From NCBI RefSeq assembly GCF_051106095.1, contig NC_135786.1, forward strand, positions 91,072,001 through 91,136,000: a stretch of DNA of 64,000 bases, in the 5' to 3' direction. Made by a program: the position numbers and the translations under genes. The stretch comes from Pogona vitticeps. Taxonomy: Eukaryota > Chordata > Lepidosauria > Squamata > Agamidae. A model generated the notes under the pieces. The model had not been told where the DNA came from. It made no database searches and worked only from the letters and a program-made list of their open reading frames with translations. This document shows, one piece after another, positions 24,200 through 38,000 of the stretch; position 1 is the first letter of the stretch, and each line of letters opens with the position of its first letter.

Positions 24200-25638
24200 T
24201 AACCATTTTATTTAGAGAGATATATTCTTGGTAAGGAGATATACCATGAGGAAAGCAATTTCACTGGCTGTGAGGTATGTATATTCTCCACCAAAATACT
24301 CCTCACATCTCAACAGCTTTTATAACTTTATTTACACGCAAAACAATATCAATGCATTTCCTTGGCTTAACTACATTATTAATTCACCCTACAAGAATAA
24401 AATGAAACATTACTTGCATTACAAACCAGTTTTCAAAAAGGAATTTGCTTATTTTTTGAAAAGTGACATTTCATTTTGTCAACAGCCAATATTTATTGTG
24501 ATCAAGACACCTGCACCATTATTTTCCATCCCCACAGCACATTTATTTCAATAATTCTGTAAATAGGTCCTTAGCATGAGCATAGTGTTACAGTTTTCAT
24601 ACATATAATTACATCCAAAACAAGTTCTAAAATTTAAATTGTAAACATTCTCTTCATATGTAGAAACTTTTCTATTTGTGTCCAATGGTGTTGTGGTATT
24701 TAGAAATTGTAAAATGATAAATCTAGGTTAAGTCATGTAGTGAGCAACACTTCTTAGCACATTTCTACAGTATTAAATAAAAGAGGAGGCAAAATGACTT
24801 GTAAGCAACTCATACTTCTAAGCAAAGCATAAAAAGACAGAGGGGTTTTTACAATTAAAAATGTGAGTGTGTAATGCAACAGATGAAAGGGTAGATAGTG
24901 ATACCATTACTGCTGACAAAGCTGGAGGTAGCATGAATGCACCATTTTATTGTCAGTGACAAAATGCAAGTGAAGTAAAGAATATTTCATTACCACAAAC
25001 AGTTTCCAGTACTATATACATAGTTTTTAGAAATCTGTTTAACAATTTTCCCTCCACTTTTAGTACAAAAGAGTCTTGTGTCATTAAAAAACACTTACAC
25101 AGCTAGATAGTACTAATTGCCCTATTTGAATGGAACAGTCTCTTGAACTATGAAGTACATGATATTTAATGCCCTAAATTGAGTAAATTGCATTAGCATT
25201 TCTTGGTATTGTACAAAACACTACATACATACAAACAAAATATAATATTTTACTAAGCAAGGATTTTTGTGTAATAAACAGAGCATTGATTCTGGTAACA
25301 CTGTAAAGAATGTTTTCATATCATAAAACCTTAAGTACCCATGTGCAACTATTTAAAAACGGCTGCTTAAGTTTGATGGGCTTTTATCAATAGTGAACAC
25401 AGTAATTGACAAAAAAAGCCATAGTAAACTTTAAAAACACATCTTCCACCCTATATAAAATATAAAGACTACTTACGGTAACTGTTTTAAGTACTTGGTT
25501 GTCTGAATGTTAATTGTTATTCTTTTTCTCATTTTCTGGTTGCAGATTTTATAAACAGATAATTTATTTTAACTTTTAAGAAAACTAACAAAAGTATTTC
25601 AAATGTACATCCAATGCAATGTGAAGGGTTTCCATGTT
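24200..25638 (-). other. Probable ZNF644 3' UTR
   Basis: Sequence directly after the stop codon with no other element recognised. Minus-strand AATAAA signals lie at 25568-25563, 24951-24946, 24497-24492, 24332-24327 and 24213-24208. The one at 24332 is followed by a GT-rich stretch and would give a 3' UTR of about 1.3 kb, close to what I recall for mammals. The real end cannot be fixed from sequence alone. Confidence 0.45.
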
Positions 25639-25831
25639 CTATGATGCTGCTTCAGCCATCAGGAAAGAAAAGGAAGTTTCAGTAATTGAGGCAGGTTTTT
25701 TAAGCAGTGAAGTTACTTCCACCATGCCAGCTCCAGTCCGAGGAAGATTTGCGTTGACAATGTGGCGTTGCAGGTGCTTTATCCAATCTTCTTGAACAGA
25801 CAGCGGTCCTCGAAATACCAGACCACAAAAC
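25639..25831 (-). CDS. ZNF644: ZNF644 last coding exon
   Basis: A 193-nt coding part, residues 1271-1334 and the stop TAG at 25641-25639. The acceptor is AACTGTACAG. It completes the last zinc finger (C1273 with H1290 and H1294), then runs through [20 protein letters not shown] to the C-terminal LMAEAAS. This tail is almost identical to the mammalian protein as I recall it, pointing to strong constraint on the WIZ-like C-terminal finger. The 3' UTR follows directly. Confidence 0.96.
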
Positions 25832-28800
25832 CTGTACAGTTTTTAAAATTACCCAAACAAGGCACATTACCATCATTAAATAACTGCATTATATATAGCG
25901 AGTTCACAAAAGAGCTATGGAAATGCTTGCCTTATTGCTAGTAAGATTTCCTTCCGTCTTTATATAGCATATTTCCAGCAACACCTTTTCTCAAACAATT
26001 CTAATATCCTTGGACACAGGAAACCTTACTACTCTTCCTTTCCATCAACAATGAAAATTTTTGGATAAATGTCAAACCATTTCCAAGCTGTGGCATCTTC
26101 TTATTTGTTTTTATTTATTTATTTTATTTATATCCCACCTATCTGGTCAATTTATGACCACTTTAGGCGGCTTACAACATAAAATCCACAGATAAATATA
26201 AAAAGGATTATTACATAGTAAACAAATTCAACAAGATGGAAGGTGAACAATAGGAAAAGAGAGGAAAGGAAAAAACATCAGGAGTTAACTGGAGGGAAGG
26301 CCTGCTGAAACATCCACGTTTTTAGTTGATTTTTAAAGATACCCAGCGAGGGGGCTGCACGAATCTCCGGAGGTAGGTTGTTCCAGAGGCGAGGAGCCAC
26401 CACCGAGAAGGCCCGATTTCTTGTTTTTTCCTTCCGGGCCTCCCTCAGTGTCAGGCTCCTCAGCCTCACCTCCTGACTCGCATGAGTGACATGGGTAAAA
26501 CTTGATGGGAGTAGGCATTCCGCCAAATATCGAGGACCTAAACCGTTTAGGGCTTTGTACATAAGCATCAGAACTTTGAAGTCAGCATGGAAACGAATGG
26601 GCAGCCAGTGCTGTGCGGCCAGAATAGGAGAAATATGATGGAATTTTCTCGCTCCAATAAGGAGTCTGGCCACCGCATTCTGCACCACTTGGAGTTTCCG
26701 CGTCAGCCTCAAAGGTAGCCCCACATAGAGTGCATTGCAGTGGTCTAATCTGGAGATTACGAGCGCATGAACCAAGGTAGTCAGCGCCCCCATATCGAGA
26801 TAGCGTCGCAGCCGGGCTATCCGCCAGAGATGAAAAAAGGCGGAACAGACCACTCATGCCACCTGAGTTTCCATGGTGAGCGTTGGGTCTAGATGGATCC
26901 CCAGGCTGTGGACCCCACTCTTTGCGGCAAGGGTGACCCCCCCCAAATGAGAGAGAGTCACCTGAGCCACCGACAGTGGGGTCACCCACCCTCAGAATCT
27001 CCGTCTTGTCCGGGTTCAGCCTCAGTTCATTTTCCTGCATCCATTGCAGTATAGCCCCCCAGGCAACGCTGAAGGGACAGGACGGCATCTCCTGCAGTAG
27101 GTGGAAAGGAGATGTAGAGCTGGGTGTCATCAGCGTACTGATGATACGATGCCCCACACCCCCTGATGACCCCACCCAGCGGCCTCATATAGATATTAAA
27201 CAGCATTGGGGAAATAATCGACCCTTGTGGAGCCCCACAGTCGAGACTCCACGGGGCCGAGACACTCTCCCCAAGCTGTACTCTCTGGGGACAGTACCCC
27301 AAGAAGGAACAGAGCCAGGCGAGCGCCAGGCCACCAATTCCCAACTTGGAGAGCCTACCTGGGAGGATACCGTGGTAGATGGTATCGAAGGCTGCCGAGA
27401 TGTCGAGGAGGCCCAACAGAGATATTTTACCCGTCAGCGTCCCTCAACAGGTCATCATGCAGGGCGACCAATGCCGTTTCTGTACCATGGCACGGCCTGA
27501 AGCCTGACTGAAACAGATCCAGGGCATCTGTTTCATCCAGAAAAGCCTGAAGCTGGTCAGCCACCACCCTCTCCACCACTTTGCTAATGAAAGAAACACT
27601 GGCGACGGGCCTGTAATTGCCAATTTCGTCCGCCGCCAAATTAGGTTTCTTTCTTATGGGCCTAATGAGTGTCTCCTTGAGGGCAGGAGGAACCCTGCCC
27701 TCCAGAAAAGATCCATTAATTATTGCTGTGGCCCATTCAGTTGTTATCGGCCTGGCTGCTTTGATCAGCCAGGACGGGCAAGGGTCAAGGGAGGAGGTGG
27801 TGGCATGGCAGCTATCAAGCACCTTGTCCACAGTATCCGGTGTCACAGGCTGAAAGTGATCGAGGATCACCGGACAAGGCGGTGCGCTAGACATCTCTGC
27901 TCCACTCACTGCATTCAAAAAAGGAGAGAGCTCCCGGCGGATGGCCTCCACTTTAGATTTTAAAAATGCTGCAAATTGGTCCGGCGAAAAACTAGGTGGA
28001 GGACCATTACTCAGATCAATTCCGGATAGGTCGCACACTATAGGGAATAACTCTACCTGCTGGCTGGATGCTTCGCTTATCCGGTTAGCGAAGTATGTAC
28101 GAGCAGCAGCCTTTACTTTAGCCAGGTAAGGTGAGTCACGACCCTAACAGCTCTCCAGTTATAATCCGTCAGGTTCTTTCTTCACTTGCGCTCTAGACTT
28201 CTCCTAATCTGCTTCATCACTCGTAGGTCCTGGTTAAACCAGGGCGTAGGTCCTGGTTAAACCAGGGCGTTTAGCCGCGATTGTGTCTACAGCCCTGGTG
28301 GCAGCAGTGTACCAGCCATCAACCAGAACCTTGACAGGAGTGCCAGCCAGGTCAGCCGTAACACCTCTCATGACATCCTGGAGTCCAACAGGATCCAGTA
28401 GCCTTCGAGGGCGGATCGTAGAAATAGGTCCCTGCGAGGGGGGAGGGCCATTATGAGGGTGCATTTTATTAGGTGGTAATCCAACCATGACAAGGGGACT
28501 GACTCGAGGTCAGTCACCATCGGACCACACTCACTCCAACTGGTGGAAAAAAACAGGTCAAGCGTGTGACCTCCCATGTGGGTGGGGCTGCTGACTTGTT
28601 GGGACATGTACAAGGAAGCCATGGTTTCCAGGAACTCAAGAGCTGGCCCGGAAGTCTCTGCCCCCGCGTGCACGTTGAAATCACCCAAAACCAACAGCTT
28701 CGGGGATCTCAACAGTGCCACGGAGACAAAGGCCACCAGCTCCGGTAGGGAAATGGCTGGGTCGCGGGGAGTGCGGTAACCCAGCAAGATCCCAATACCA

Positions 28801-31800
28801 TCCCTGGCCCCAATCGACATGTGGAGAGCCTCTAGACCCGGCTTTACCACCGAGGAGCGCCTAGTAACCTCTAAGCTGTTTTTTTAAATATAATGGCTAC
28901 TCCCCCCCCGCCCTCCAGTCTACCCTGGTGCTGGACAGCATAACCGGGTGGACAGACGAGTGCCAAGGGGGGACCCACCTCTCCGCCTATCCACATTTCG
29001 GTTGCGCATGCCAGGTCTGCATCCTCCTCCAGGATAAGATCGTAAATCACCTGGGCCTTATTGGACACAGACCTGGCGTTCAACAGTAACTTATTATCTC
29101 AGTCCTACTGAAAGCTCAGCTCTGCAGGTGTTTCCTAATTATTAGTCTAGGTGAGTTGAATGAATGAATAATGGGAGAACAGAACCATTCTGACTCATGA
29201 ACCAAGCAGGAGAGAGAACCTCCTACTCAACCCAAAAAGTCATGCATGATTCTGATTAACATTATTATTTGTTTCAAGCAACACACATAGATATTTAACT
29301 ATTCAAATAAATATGACACCAATGGACTACAGCTACTTCACTTTACCCACTACAATCCCATAAATACCTGCATCGGAGTATGTAAACTTCATCAGCACCA
29401 TGAGGTAATGGCAGCATTTTTTTCTTGCTCCCAGATCTTGATCTTGATTTTTTTTGTTTACAATCTATGGCTATGAAGAGAAAAACAGTTTACATATATG
29501 TATACATTGAGCATTATTGATACCTTCGAAACAGATGAAGATCATTTGTCCCTGCACATTACAAAAGCTGAACATACATAAGTTTTAGTTCTTTGTAAGG
29601 CTAAAGTGTGTGCATCAGCATCATGCACAAATATTCTTGCATGCTTGACTTTTTTTTATATATTTATACGGGGGGGGGGAAGAGATGATCATAGTCATGT
29701 ATCGATACTATTTATCCTTATTACCACATCAACTGAACAAGCATCATGCTTTGCTTGTGAACTGTATCAAAACAGATTCCTTTTACTGAACTGAAAGACC
29801 ACTAACATTTGCTTTCATCATGCATCAGTAATTCAACAGGATCTGTGACTGAATGTAAAGTATATTTTGATGGACTTCACACCTAGAATTTATATATATA
29901 TGGCTTTGAAATGTTTTCTGTTCTGCATGCTAAAGGAGTTTCACGATACATTTCTACATATCTGTTATGTTCTTGTAAGAGGCTGAATAGTACCAGCATC
30001 TACAGCCTCTGCTGAATATCTATGGAACAATATATAAATAATCATTCCTGATGTCTACCAACTGGTGGTTTAATTTCATTTAGTATCAAGTAAGAGGAGA
30101 CTCTTTTCAGATATAAAAACAAAAAGAAAACTCAAGAACAAGACTCTACTTTGGCCAAAATATACTATTTAGCTCCTAATGTATTTAAAACATAAAACAC
30201 TGAATGAAGGATATTTTAGAATGTCTTCTTTTTATCCCATCCCCTCCAACTCTCCCCCCTTCTTGTTCTTACATACACATACAGGGCATTAGCAGTATGA
30301 AAGAAATGAAAATAAAGCAAGGAATCTAATTATTAATTTCTACATAAATCTCTATAAATCCCTTACAGAGAAGGAAAGCATCAAGAACTACATGAAGTAA
30401 AACACTCTTAGCACAAAATAACCTGATTCTTCTTCCAGTGCCTTAACAATATAAAGAAGATACAAACAGAAAAGCTTGTCATTTCTAACTGATTGCTACC
30501 AAGATCTAAAGTTTACATAGGATCTGTCTCCAGCTGAAAAATATATGGTGGAAGCTAGTAAGTCAAGATAACCTTTGAAGACTTTAATGATAGTACCATT
30601 TCCATACTGTCTTTTAAAATTACCTGATAGGACAATAGTTAAGTGTCTCTTATCATTTCTAGATGGTAAGATGAGAAGCAAAAAAGCAGGAATGTATTTA
30701 GCTGTGTTCACACAAAACACCAAGCATTTCCAAGCAAATTCTCTCTTAAGAATGAAACAATATGAACTGTACTGGTATCAAAGAACACCATATCATCCAA
30801 GCAAACAGTATTTTCTGGTCGCTACCTGAAGGACCGGCTTGGACACAAGCACAGTTTCTAAGATCCTGTATCTATGAATCCTAGAGGCATTTGGGATGAC
30901 TTCTATCTGGATAATACAACAGAGAATAGAGGAAATTCTTGGTTTTTTAAAAAAGATTTTCCAAGATAGCCCTAGTTTTAAAACAGTATTTTTACCCCTC
31001 TTCCCAATTCTCACAAAAGGATTTGACTTCTACCAGGGACGAATACTCTAGGGATTTCATATTATATCACCTATAATGTTAGCTCTTCTTGCACACAATA
31101 CTAAAAGCTGAAATACTTTTGGAATGCTCGTGTAAAATGCTCTCCTAGAGGCAAAAGATCAGGTGCCAAAGCATACAAACCATTCCAAATGATTCCATAA
31201 AGTTTATATTCTACATCTGTTGATCACTTACAATCTGGTTGATGGTCAAGTACAGACCTGAACAAATGACTTTATAAACTCAAAAGCAATTGGTCAATGT
31301 GCTAAGCAAACTAATACCTGATGCACAGCAAACTGCAGATACTTCAAGTTTATTGTATTAGCTAAAAGCCGTCAACTGCAGATACTTGGCTGCTTTATCT
31401 CCATCACAACAGTGATCTTACAATTCTTTTCAAAGCCCAGCTCTACAGAATACAGACAAGAATATTTGAATTGATTTGGTTTACTACATTTTTATGCTGC
31501 CTTTTTTTCTAGTGAAGGAACTAAAGGCAAATATAGAGATATTACAGAAATTGTATTAATATTTATAAAAAGTAACTGAACATGTTTATAAAACAGTACA
31601 TACTGTCATTGTACAAGATGGACAAATTGAGTCTCTATTTTTAAAGACACCTCTGTTCCAATTTATACAAGGAAAATTTAGAATTTTATTGCACGAAATT
31701 AGTGGGGGCCTTTTTGTCATATTCACCCAAAAATACTCCTCTATTTCCCTCTAATATCTTCCTCAAACTGCCATATATAGTTTTCTCTGAACAATTGTTT

Positions 31801-31919
31801 TAGGGAGTACAGAAGGCAAAAAAACCCCACACACCCTTATTACACTTTAGAGAGCTTATTGTAACTTTGGATACAACTCAAGACAGTGGTTTTTAAAAGG
31901 CAGGAACCTGCACTGTCTT

Positions 31920-31970
<51 letters not shown>

Positions 31971-31975
31971 TTCAT

Positions 31976-32038
<63 letters not shown>

Positions 32039-35000
32039 TACCCCGCCTATCTAGTCATTTCGACCACTCCAGTCGGCTCAAGGAAGTACAAATTACACTT
32101 AACCTTTCACTCTCCATTACATACTTCCTTAGTACAAGCAGCACTGCAACACAGAAAGCCCATGGCTGAAGAGTTGGGGGAGTAGGGTGGCCCCACCATA
32201 CCACAAACCATTCCTTCACTATGACACTACTGTGTCTAGACTTCTCAACCAGTTATGATTAGGACAGCATTCAAGACAATTTTTCCCCAGTGATGAGTAC
32301 TATGCCACAACTCTACTTGGGCAGTTTAGATGACAAAGATATTACCAGACTCTATCCAGACCCGAAATTAGAATATCAAGATTACCATTTACTGTCTCAT
32401 GCCAAGGAACAATACTACCTGAACAAGATGTCCATCTATAGCACTATACAATAGCAAAATTAAAGAAGGAAAAAATCCGAAGACAAGATACTTTTCTTGT
32501 TTCTCAGATGAAAATCCACTTCTATATCTTCAGATGTATAGTTCTATAAATATCAGTTTCATATGTATAATGAAATCTTACTTATATAAAACTGAAGATC
32601 TCTCTTCTGTTAACTACAAGTTGGAGGACAGACAGCAACCACTAGTTAACTACAACAGGTCATTCTTCAAGCACAAGGAGAAAAACACCAAATACATCCT
32701 GGTTACTGCGATGCACTTCATGTGGGTTTACACTTAGAGAGTGTCCAGGAGCTGAAGGTGGTTCAAAATGCATCAGCTAAAGTGGTTAGCTGGTGTACAG
32801 TATTGGAATCATATAGCTCCAAATACAGAAAAGACCTCCATTGGCTGTCCGCTGTTTTCCGAGCCTGATTTAATGTGTTCATTTTCATTTTTAAAGCCCT
32901 AAACAGCTTAGAAGACGTAGCCCAAATGAGACCCAATAGCAACCACACTTTTTTTTTGCTCAAAACATCCCCTTGTGTCCTCTATGATATAATTTTGTCC
33001 ACCTACCCCACCTCAATTTTGTTTTTAAAAATATGAATGTTATGATATTGAAAAAAGGTTGCCTGACACTCTTTTTTGGGTCACATGCTTATTTGAAAAA
33101 AAATTATCATGTATTTTATTTTCATTTTACACCACTATTCTGTTTGGCAGAAAGTCAGGATCTAGCTATGTATTTCAAATCAAATTACTATTTGCAAAAC
33201 TGAAGAATATTGGTCACAAGTTCCAATAATGGCAAAACAGATGTACCTTTCTTTCAAGCAAAGAGAGTGACTAATCTTGTAAAATTTATTTATAAATGTC
33301 TTCAAAAGTATTAAATTTATACTCTTCCACAGAATAAAAGACACGCTTTTGCCCCACATATATCATACTTTACATTATACTGACAACTGAAAAAAGGCAA
33401 AGATGACAAAAGACTATGTATGCATAGTACAGGTGGAAGTCAGAAGGGATCATAGGAGATTATTACCTTCTATGATCCCTTCTGACTTCCACTTTGACTA
33501 GGCAGGATTTCTGTCTAATCAATACACTTTGGATTCAAAGATATGTCATGGTGATGCAGCAAAAATGTGTTTTGAAACAGAAGTTTGATGTTTTAATTTT
33601 CACCTTTAATAATCAAAGGATGAAATTTCATTCATGCAGCTACATTGCAGAAGGCTGATTACATCTTCAGCTGTGGAGACTTTTCAGAAATTTAAAAACA
33701 AAAACAAAGGTCCTGAGGCTCCCACAGAATCCCTTTCCTCATTGGAAATCTGTTGGGAGTCATGGGGGAAGTCTTTAATTTCCAGATATTGCTGCTGCCA
33801 GGGCCACTCTATCAGCAGTGGCAATTTTTGGAAATTAGATTCCTCCTCCCTGCGATCCCACAGCTCCAAAAGCTTCCCCATGAGGAAAGGGATTCCATTG
33901 GGGGGGGGGGATTTTAAAAAACCCTGTATTTTGAAAAATCCCCATAGCATAGCTATGTAAAAGCTTATTTCAGCCAATTTGCTGCAGTGAGGCAGCATTC
34001 ATAGTAATGCCTCTAAGGTATACAACTTGAGGGCAGATTTAAATTTACAAAACATAAAATAATTTAAAAAATAGTAAAACAATACACTATAGAAAATGAC
34101 ATCATTATGACAACGAGAACAACAAAGACAACAAAATACATAAATGTCTTTAAAAAGACTGAAATATGACTGGAAGGAGAAACCAACAGAAGGTGTGACT
34201 GTGAGACAAGCAGCAGCTTTCGAAGCAGGCTTTGCTAGGAGTAGTTAATGTTCAAGGGACATACTGTACTCTGGAATGGGAGAAGAAACACTTTTTAAGT
34301 TTTCTTTCTGAAGTAAGAGTACCACAGATTTTCAGCACGAGCATTCTGTAAGTGGCACAGATTCAGCACCATAGGTAAATGGGTGATACAACACACAGCT
34401 GAAAAAGTGCCTCTGGGTGCATTTTGTGCTAAAACCATACTATCCTCTTTTATACAGATTGCTTCCTAAAGATTAAGTATATGATCTGGGTCATGATAAA
34501 AGATTATCTTGAGGTGAACATAACCAATTCCTTATTCATTTGTACATACTTTGCCTTTATATAGAGAAGTATGAGCTGCCTGGCACTCAAACAAAGAACT
34601 CTATCAAAAACAAATAACAGATGACACTGCATTAGAGCTGTGGGCAACTCCAGCTACCCTACAGGTTGCTCCACTGGTGAACAGTGGAGCTGAGCCTGAG
34701 TAGGATCGAGATAAACTGTGATTACACAGACAAATAAAATGTAACTGCAGTGGTTTGGACAAAGCAAATTCACACACTCATCTAGTCCATGGCTTTAAAA
34801 AATGTGCCTACACCAAAAACTAAGCTCATTGTCTTCTCTAAACTCCTACCAAAAAATCTTTCATTGCTATGATGCAAATACTGTACAAAACATTTATCAT
34901 CAGCATCCTATAAGATATAGAATAAATTACAGGTGAAGAATACATATATATCCCTTACTTTAAATGTACTTCCTTACATTTTGCCAAACTAATCTGAAAG

Positions 35001-38000
35001 ACGTGTAAGACAAATATAGTCTAAATGCAATAAAGCTATAGAAATATTTATCGTACTACTGAAAATATTGTTTTATGGCTGCCATCTGTTCTTAATTGTT
35101 AATTATATCAACACAGAAAGAGTACAACCAGTGAAGTAAAGACAAATGAAAGAAACAAGTCTCTCTGGTGCTTGAAGGTGCAACGTGAAAGGCAGAATGT
35201 GAGAAAAGAGATTTCAAGAAGTACACCAATGTGTGTCAAGAAGGAAAGGAAAATCTCAGGAAATAAAAACTTTAAATGAAATATAAGCTTTGCTATTTCA
35301 AAGTATGTCAGGCTGATGACAGTATGCCAGAAAGCTACCATGCAGTGAGATGCCTTCTCTAAAACTGGATTAAGAAAACAGGTTTCAGTAATAAAATTTG
35401 AAAGATGTTTACAACAGACCAAAACAGATAGTGAAGAATATCATTTGTGTGATTTGGTACAAATTTTCACAAAATGCAATTCTAAACAGAAAGTGCATAA
35501 TATGCATATGTTTTTCATCTATAAATACAGCTTCACAACATGGAATTAAATAATTGCACAGACTATAGTTGCACAGACTATGTACTGCTTCATTGTGCAA
35601 ATATTAATTAGGCTCCTTGTTGCATTATATGACTACCTCCAGATGCTGGGGAGAGGTATTGACTCCTTACACATATAAAGTACCTGGAAATTAAGGTATG
35701 GTAACAAAAAACCCATACTTAACACTTTAAATTCTAAGTTCTAACATCTTGAAAAAGAATCACTCTGAGAATCAACATATAGAACTTCCTTCAAATGCTT
35801 GTGTAATGCATTATTCCTATTAAAACTGCAATGAAAATGTTAAGGAGAATAAAAAGCCAATAATCAACACACTATGATGCAATATAACAAGCAGCAACTA
35901 CATCACAGATCTATTCAGCTCTCCCTGAAGTGGATAAAGAGAAACAAAAGGTTAAAAAGACAACCAAAGTTATTATCTGTGATGAATATTGACTCCCAGA
36001 CAAAGTCAGAACTGGAGACAGAGCAAAATTTTTTGCACTAGAGAGGGAAAAATGCAAATTCATTCTCCTATGGTGCCCAAACCCACTAGTGCCCTTTAAT
36101 AGCACCCTAAATCTGTCACCTGAGCTGTCTTACATGCCTTTGCATTCCAAATCTGCCACTTAAGGTGTCTCAAATGTCTATGTACTGAAGATTTAAGACA
36201 GTGATTCTCTATCCTCGGTAGCTGGAACCATTAATGTCAATAATTTCAGAACTGAATGTACTTCAGAGCTCTCATCCAACAGATAATCCGGCTTTTTCAA
36301 ATTCTTAAGAGGGTCAGAAGTTTGTATTTATATTTCATGTACTTATTCAAACTAAGTTCATAAAAAGCAATTAATGAAAACTGACACTTACTAGAGCTGA
36401 AAAATTGTTTGCATTTTTTTTTCAAATAGATTTTATCCACCATCAAGTTTATGGAATATGCAAACAATGATTATTGAAAGGCTGAGGGTATTTACTTGTC
36501 ACTAAGATGTTCCAAATTTGATCAGAAGTAGGAACTGGCACACAAAATAAGGTAGAAGTGCATCAAATCAACAGGTCACATTAAGTTCCATTCACTCCAA
36601 TCCCTAAGCAGTTGGCTAAGAAGACTATGCCACGCTGAAATGGACAATCACTGCCCTAAAACACTATAAACTTCTAACTGTAGCAACTACATCTGATTAT
36701 TGGTCTGAAGCGACCAACAGTGCACATAATTCATTAAACAAGCCACTGAATAAACAAAGGCAAAGTAGTGAAAAAATGCCAATGTCCCACCCAGAAGCTT
36801 ACACAGCCCTCGGAAACCATTCTTTTCAGCTTCACTGACTGAGTTTGATAGTTGATCGTTTTTCTTCTAATCCAATGCAAAACACTAAAGGTCCAATAGC
36901 AATTGTCACATATAAAAATAAAGGTCAGTTATGCATACAATCATGTAACGAGGGCAAAAGCTGATAAAATACCCAAAGGAATTTATGGCCATGACATTTT
37001 CTTCAAAAATATGTTAAGAAACAAAATGTAGTAGAATGCAAGGTATTTAAAAAGAAAACCAAAATGAAGACAAAGATTTAAAAATAAGCAGAATGACTTA
37101 TAAACACAGTGGTATGAACATTTTATCATTATAGAATTTTTGTTAATATGTAATTTTTCTTAAATGGACTTGTAACAGAATTCTAACAGAATTTGTTAAG
37201 CGGTACTGCCTTTCTAAGGAAACTGAGAAAAAAATTCTGAAATGACTTACAAAATAATCTCACAGTACAAGTACCTGTTTTCCACTTGCATTAAAAAAAT
37301 GATCACACTGTTCACTTACACTGCTCGTGCTGAAAAAGATACAACTGTGGAGCCCATGTATTTATTAATGTTCCAACCAGGGTTAGGAAGGAAAATAATT
37401 TATTACATGTTGAATCTTTTTTTTAAGAGTATTTAAATCTTTTGTGGTCTCTTAAGCTTCCAGACAGCCTATAAGAAGAGCGGGGAAACTGAGGTCCTAT
37501 TGCTGAAGTACATCTGAAGGCCCACAGATTCCCCTCCTCTGACCTACAATGAGCTGAAATAAATTTATTTATGCTTTAATATCCTATGCTTCGATGTCAC
37601 CAGAAGGCAGATTACAGAAATAGCAAAACCCATGAAAAATAAGCAATAAGTTAAATGTTTTCCAAACATTATTGAATGTGAATCATTTTTCATTTGAGAC
37701 AAAATGCAAATCTAATACTAGGAGCCTTTTGGAATTTGCAGGTCAAAGTAGCCATTTATTATGTGTTTTGTTCATTTATAGTTTTTCATAAGCTAATTTA
37801 GAACTCCTGCAAAAACCATGAAGTAAGGACAACCAGATGTTATTGGCAACAACTCCCATTAGCCCCTGTCAGCACGGCAAATTGTAAGAGATAATAGGAA
37901 TTCTAACCACAAGCATCTTCACAGCACCAGATTGTCTACCTTTACCTTATGGGTTTAGCACCAGACCATGAGATAATGTTTACCCAGGTCCTAACTAGAT

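Larger units (their letters stand above)
25832..29367 (-). other. ZNF644 last intron (3.5 kb), mostly LINE
   Basis: GT at 29367-29366 and AG at 25833-25832. About 85 percent of it is the L2-type LINE at 26105-29100, so before that insertion the intron was about 0.5 kb. Confidence 0.85.

Noticed and set aside
26333-28850. Several plus-strand open frames opposite the LINE
   Set aside because: Shadows of the minus-strand LINE coding sequence.
31886-32185. 99-codon frame rich in FIYL
   Set aside because: Translation of the (ATTT)n array, not a membrane protein.
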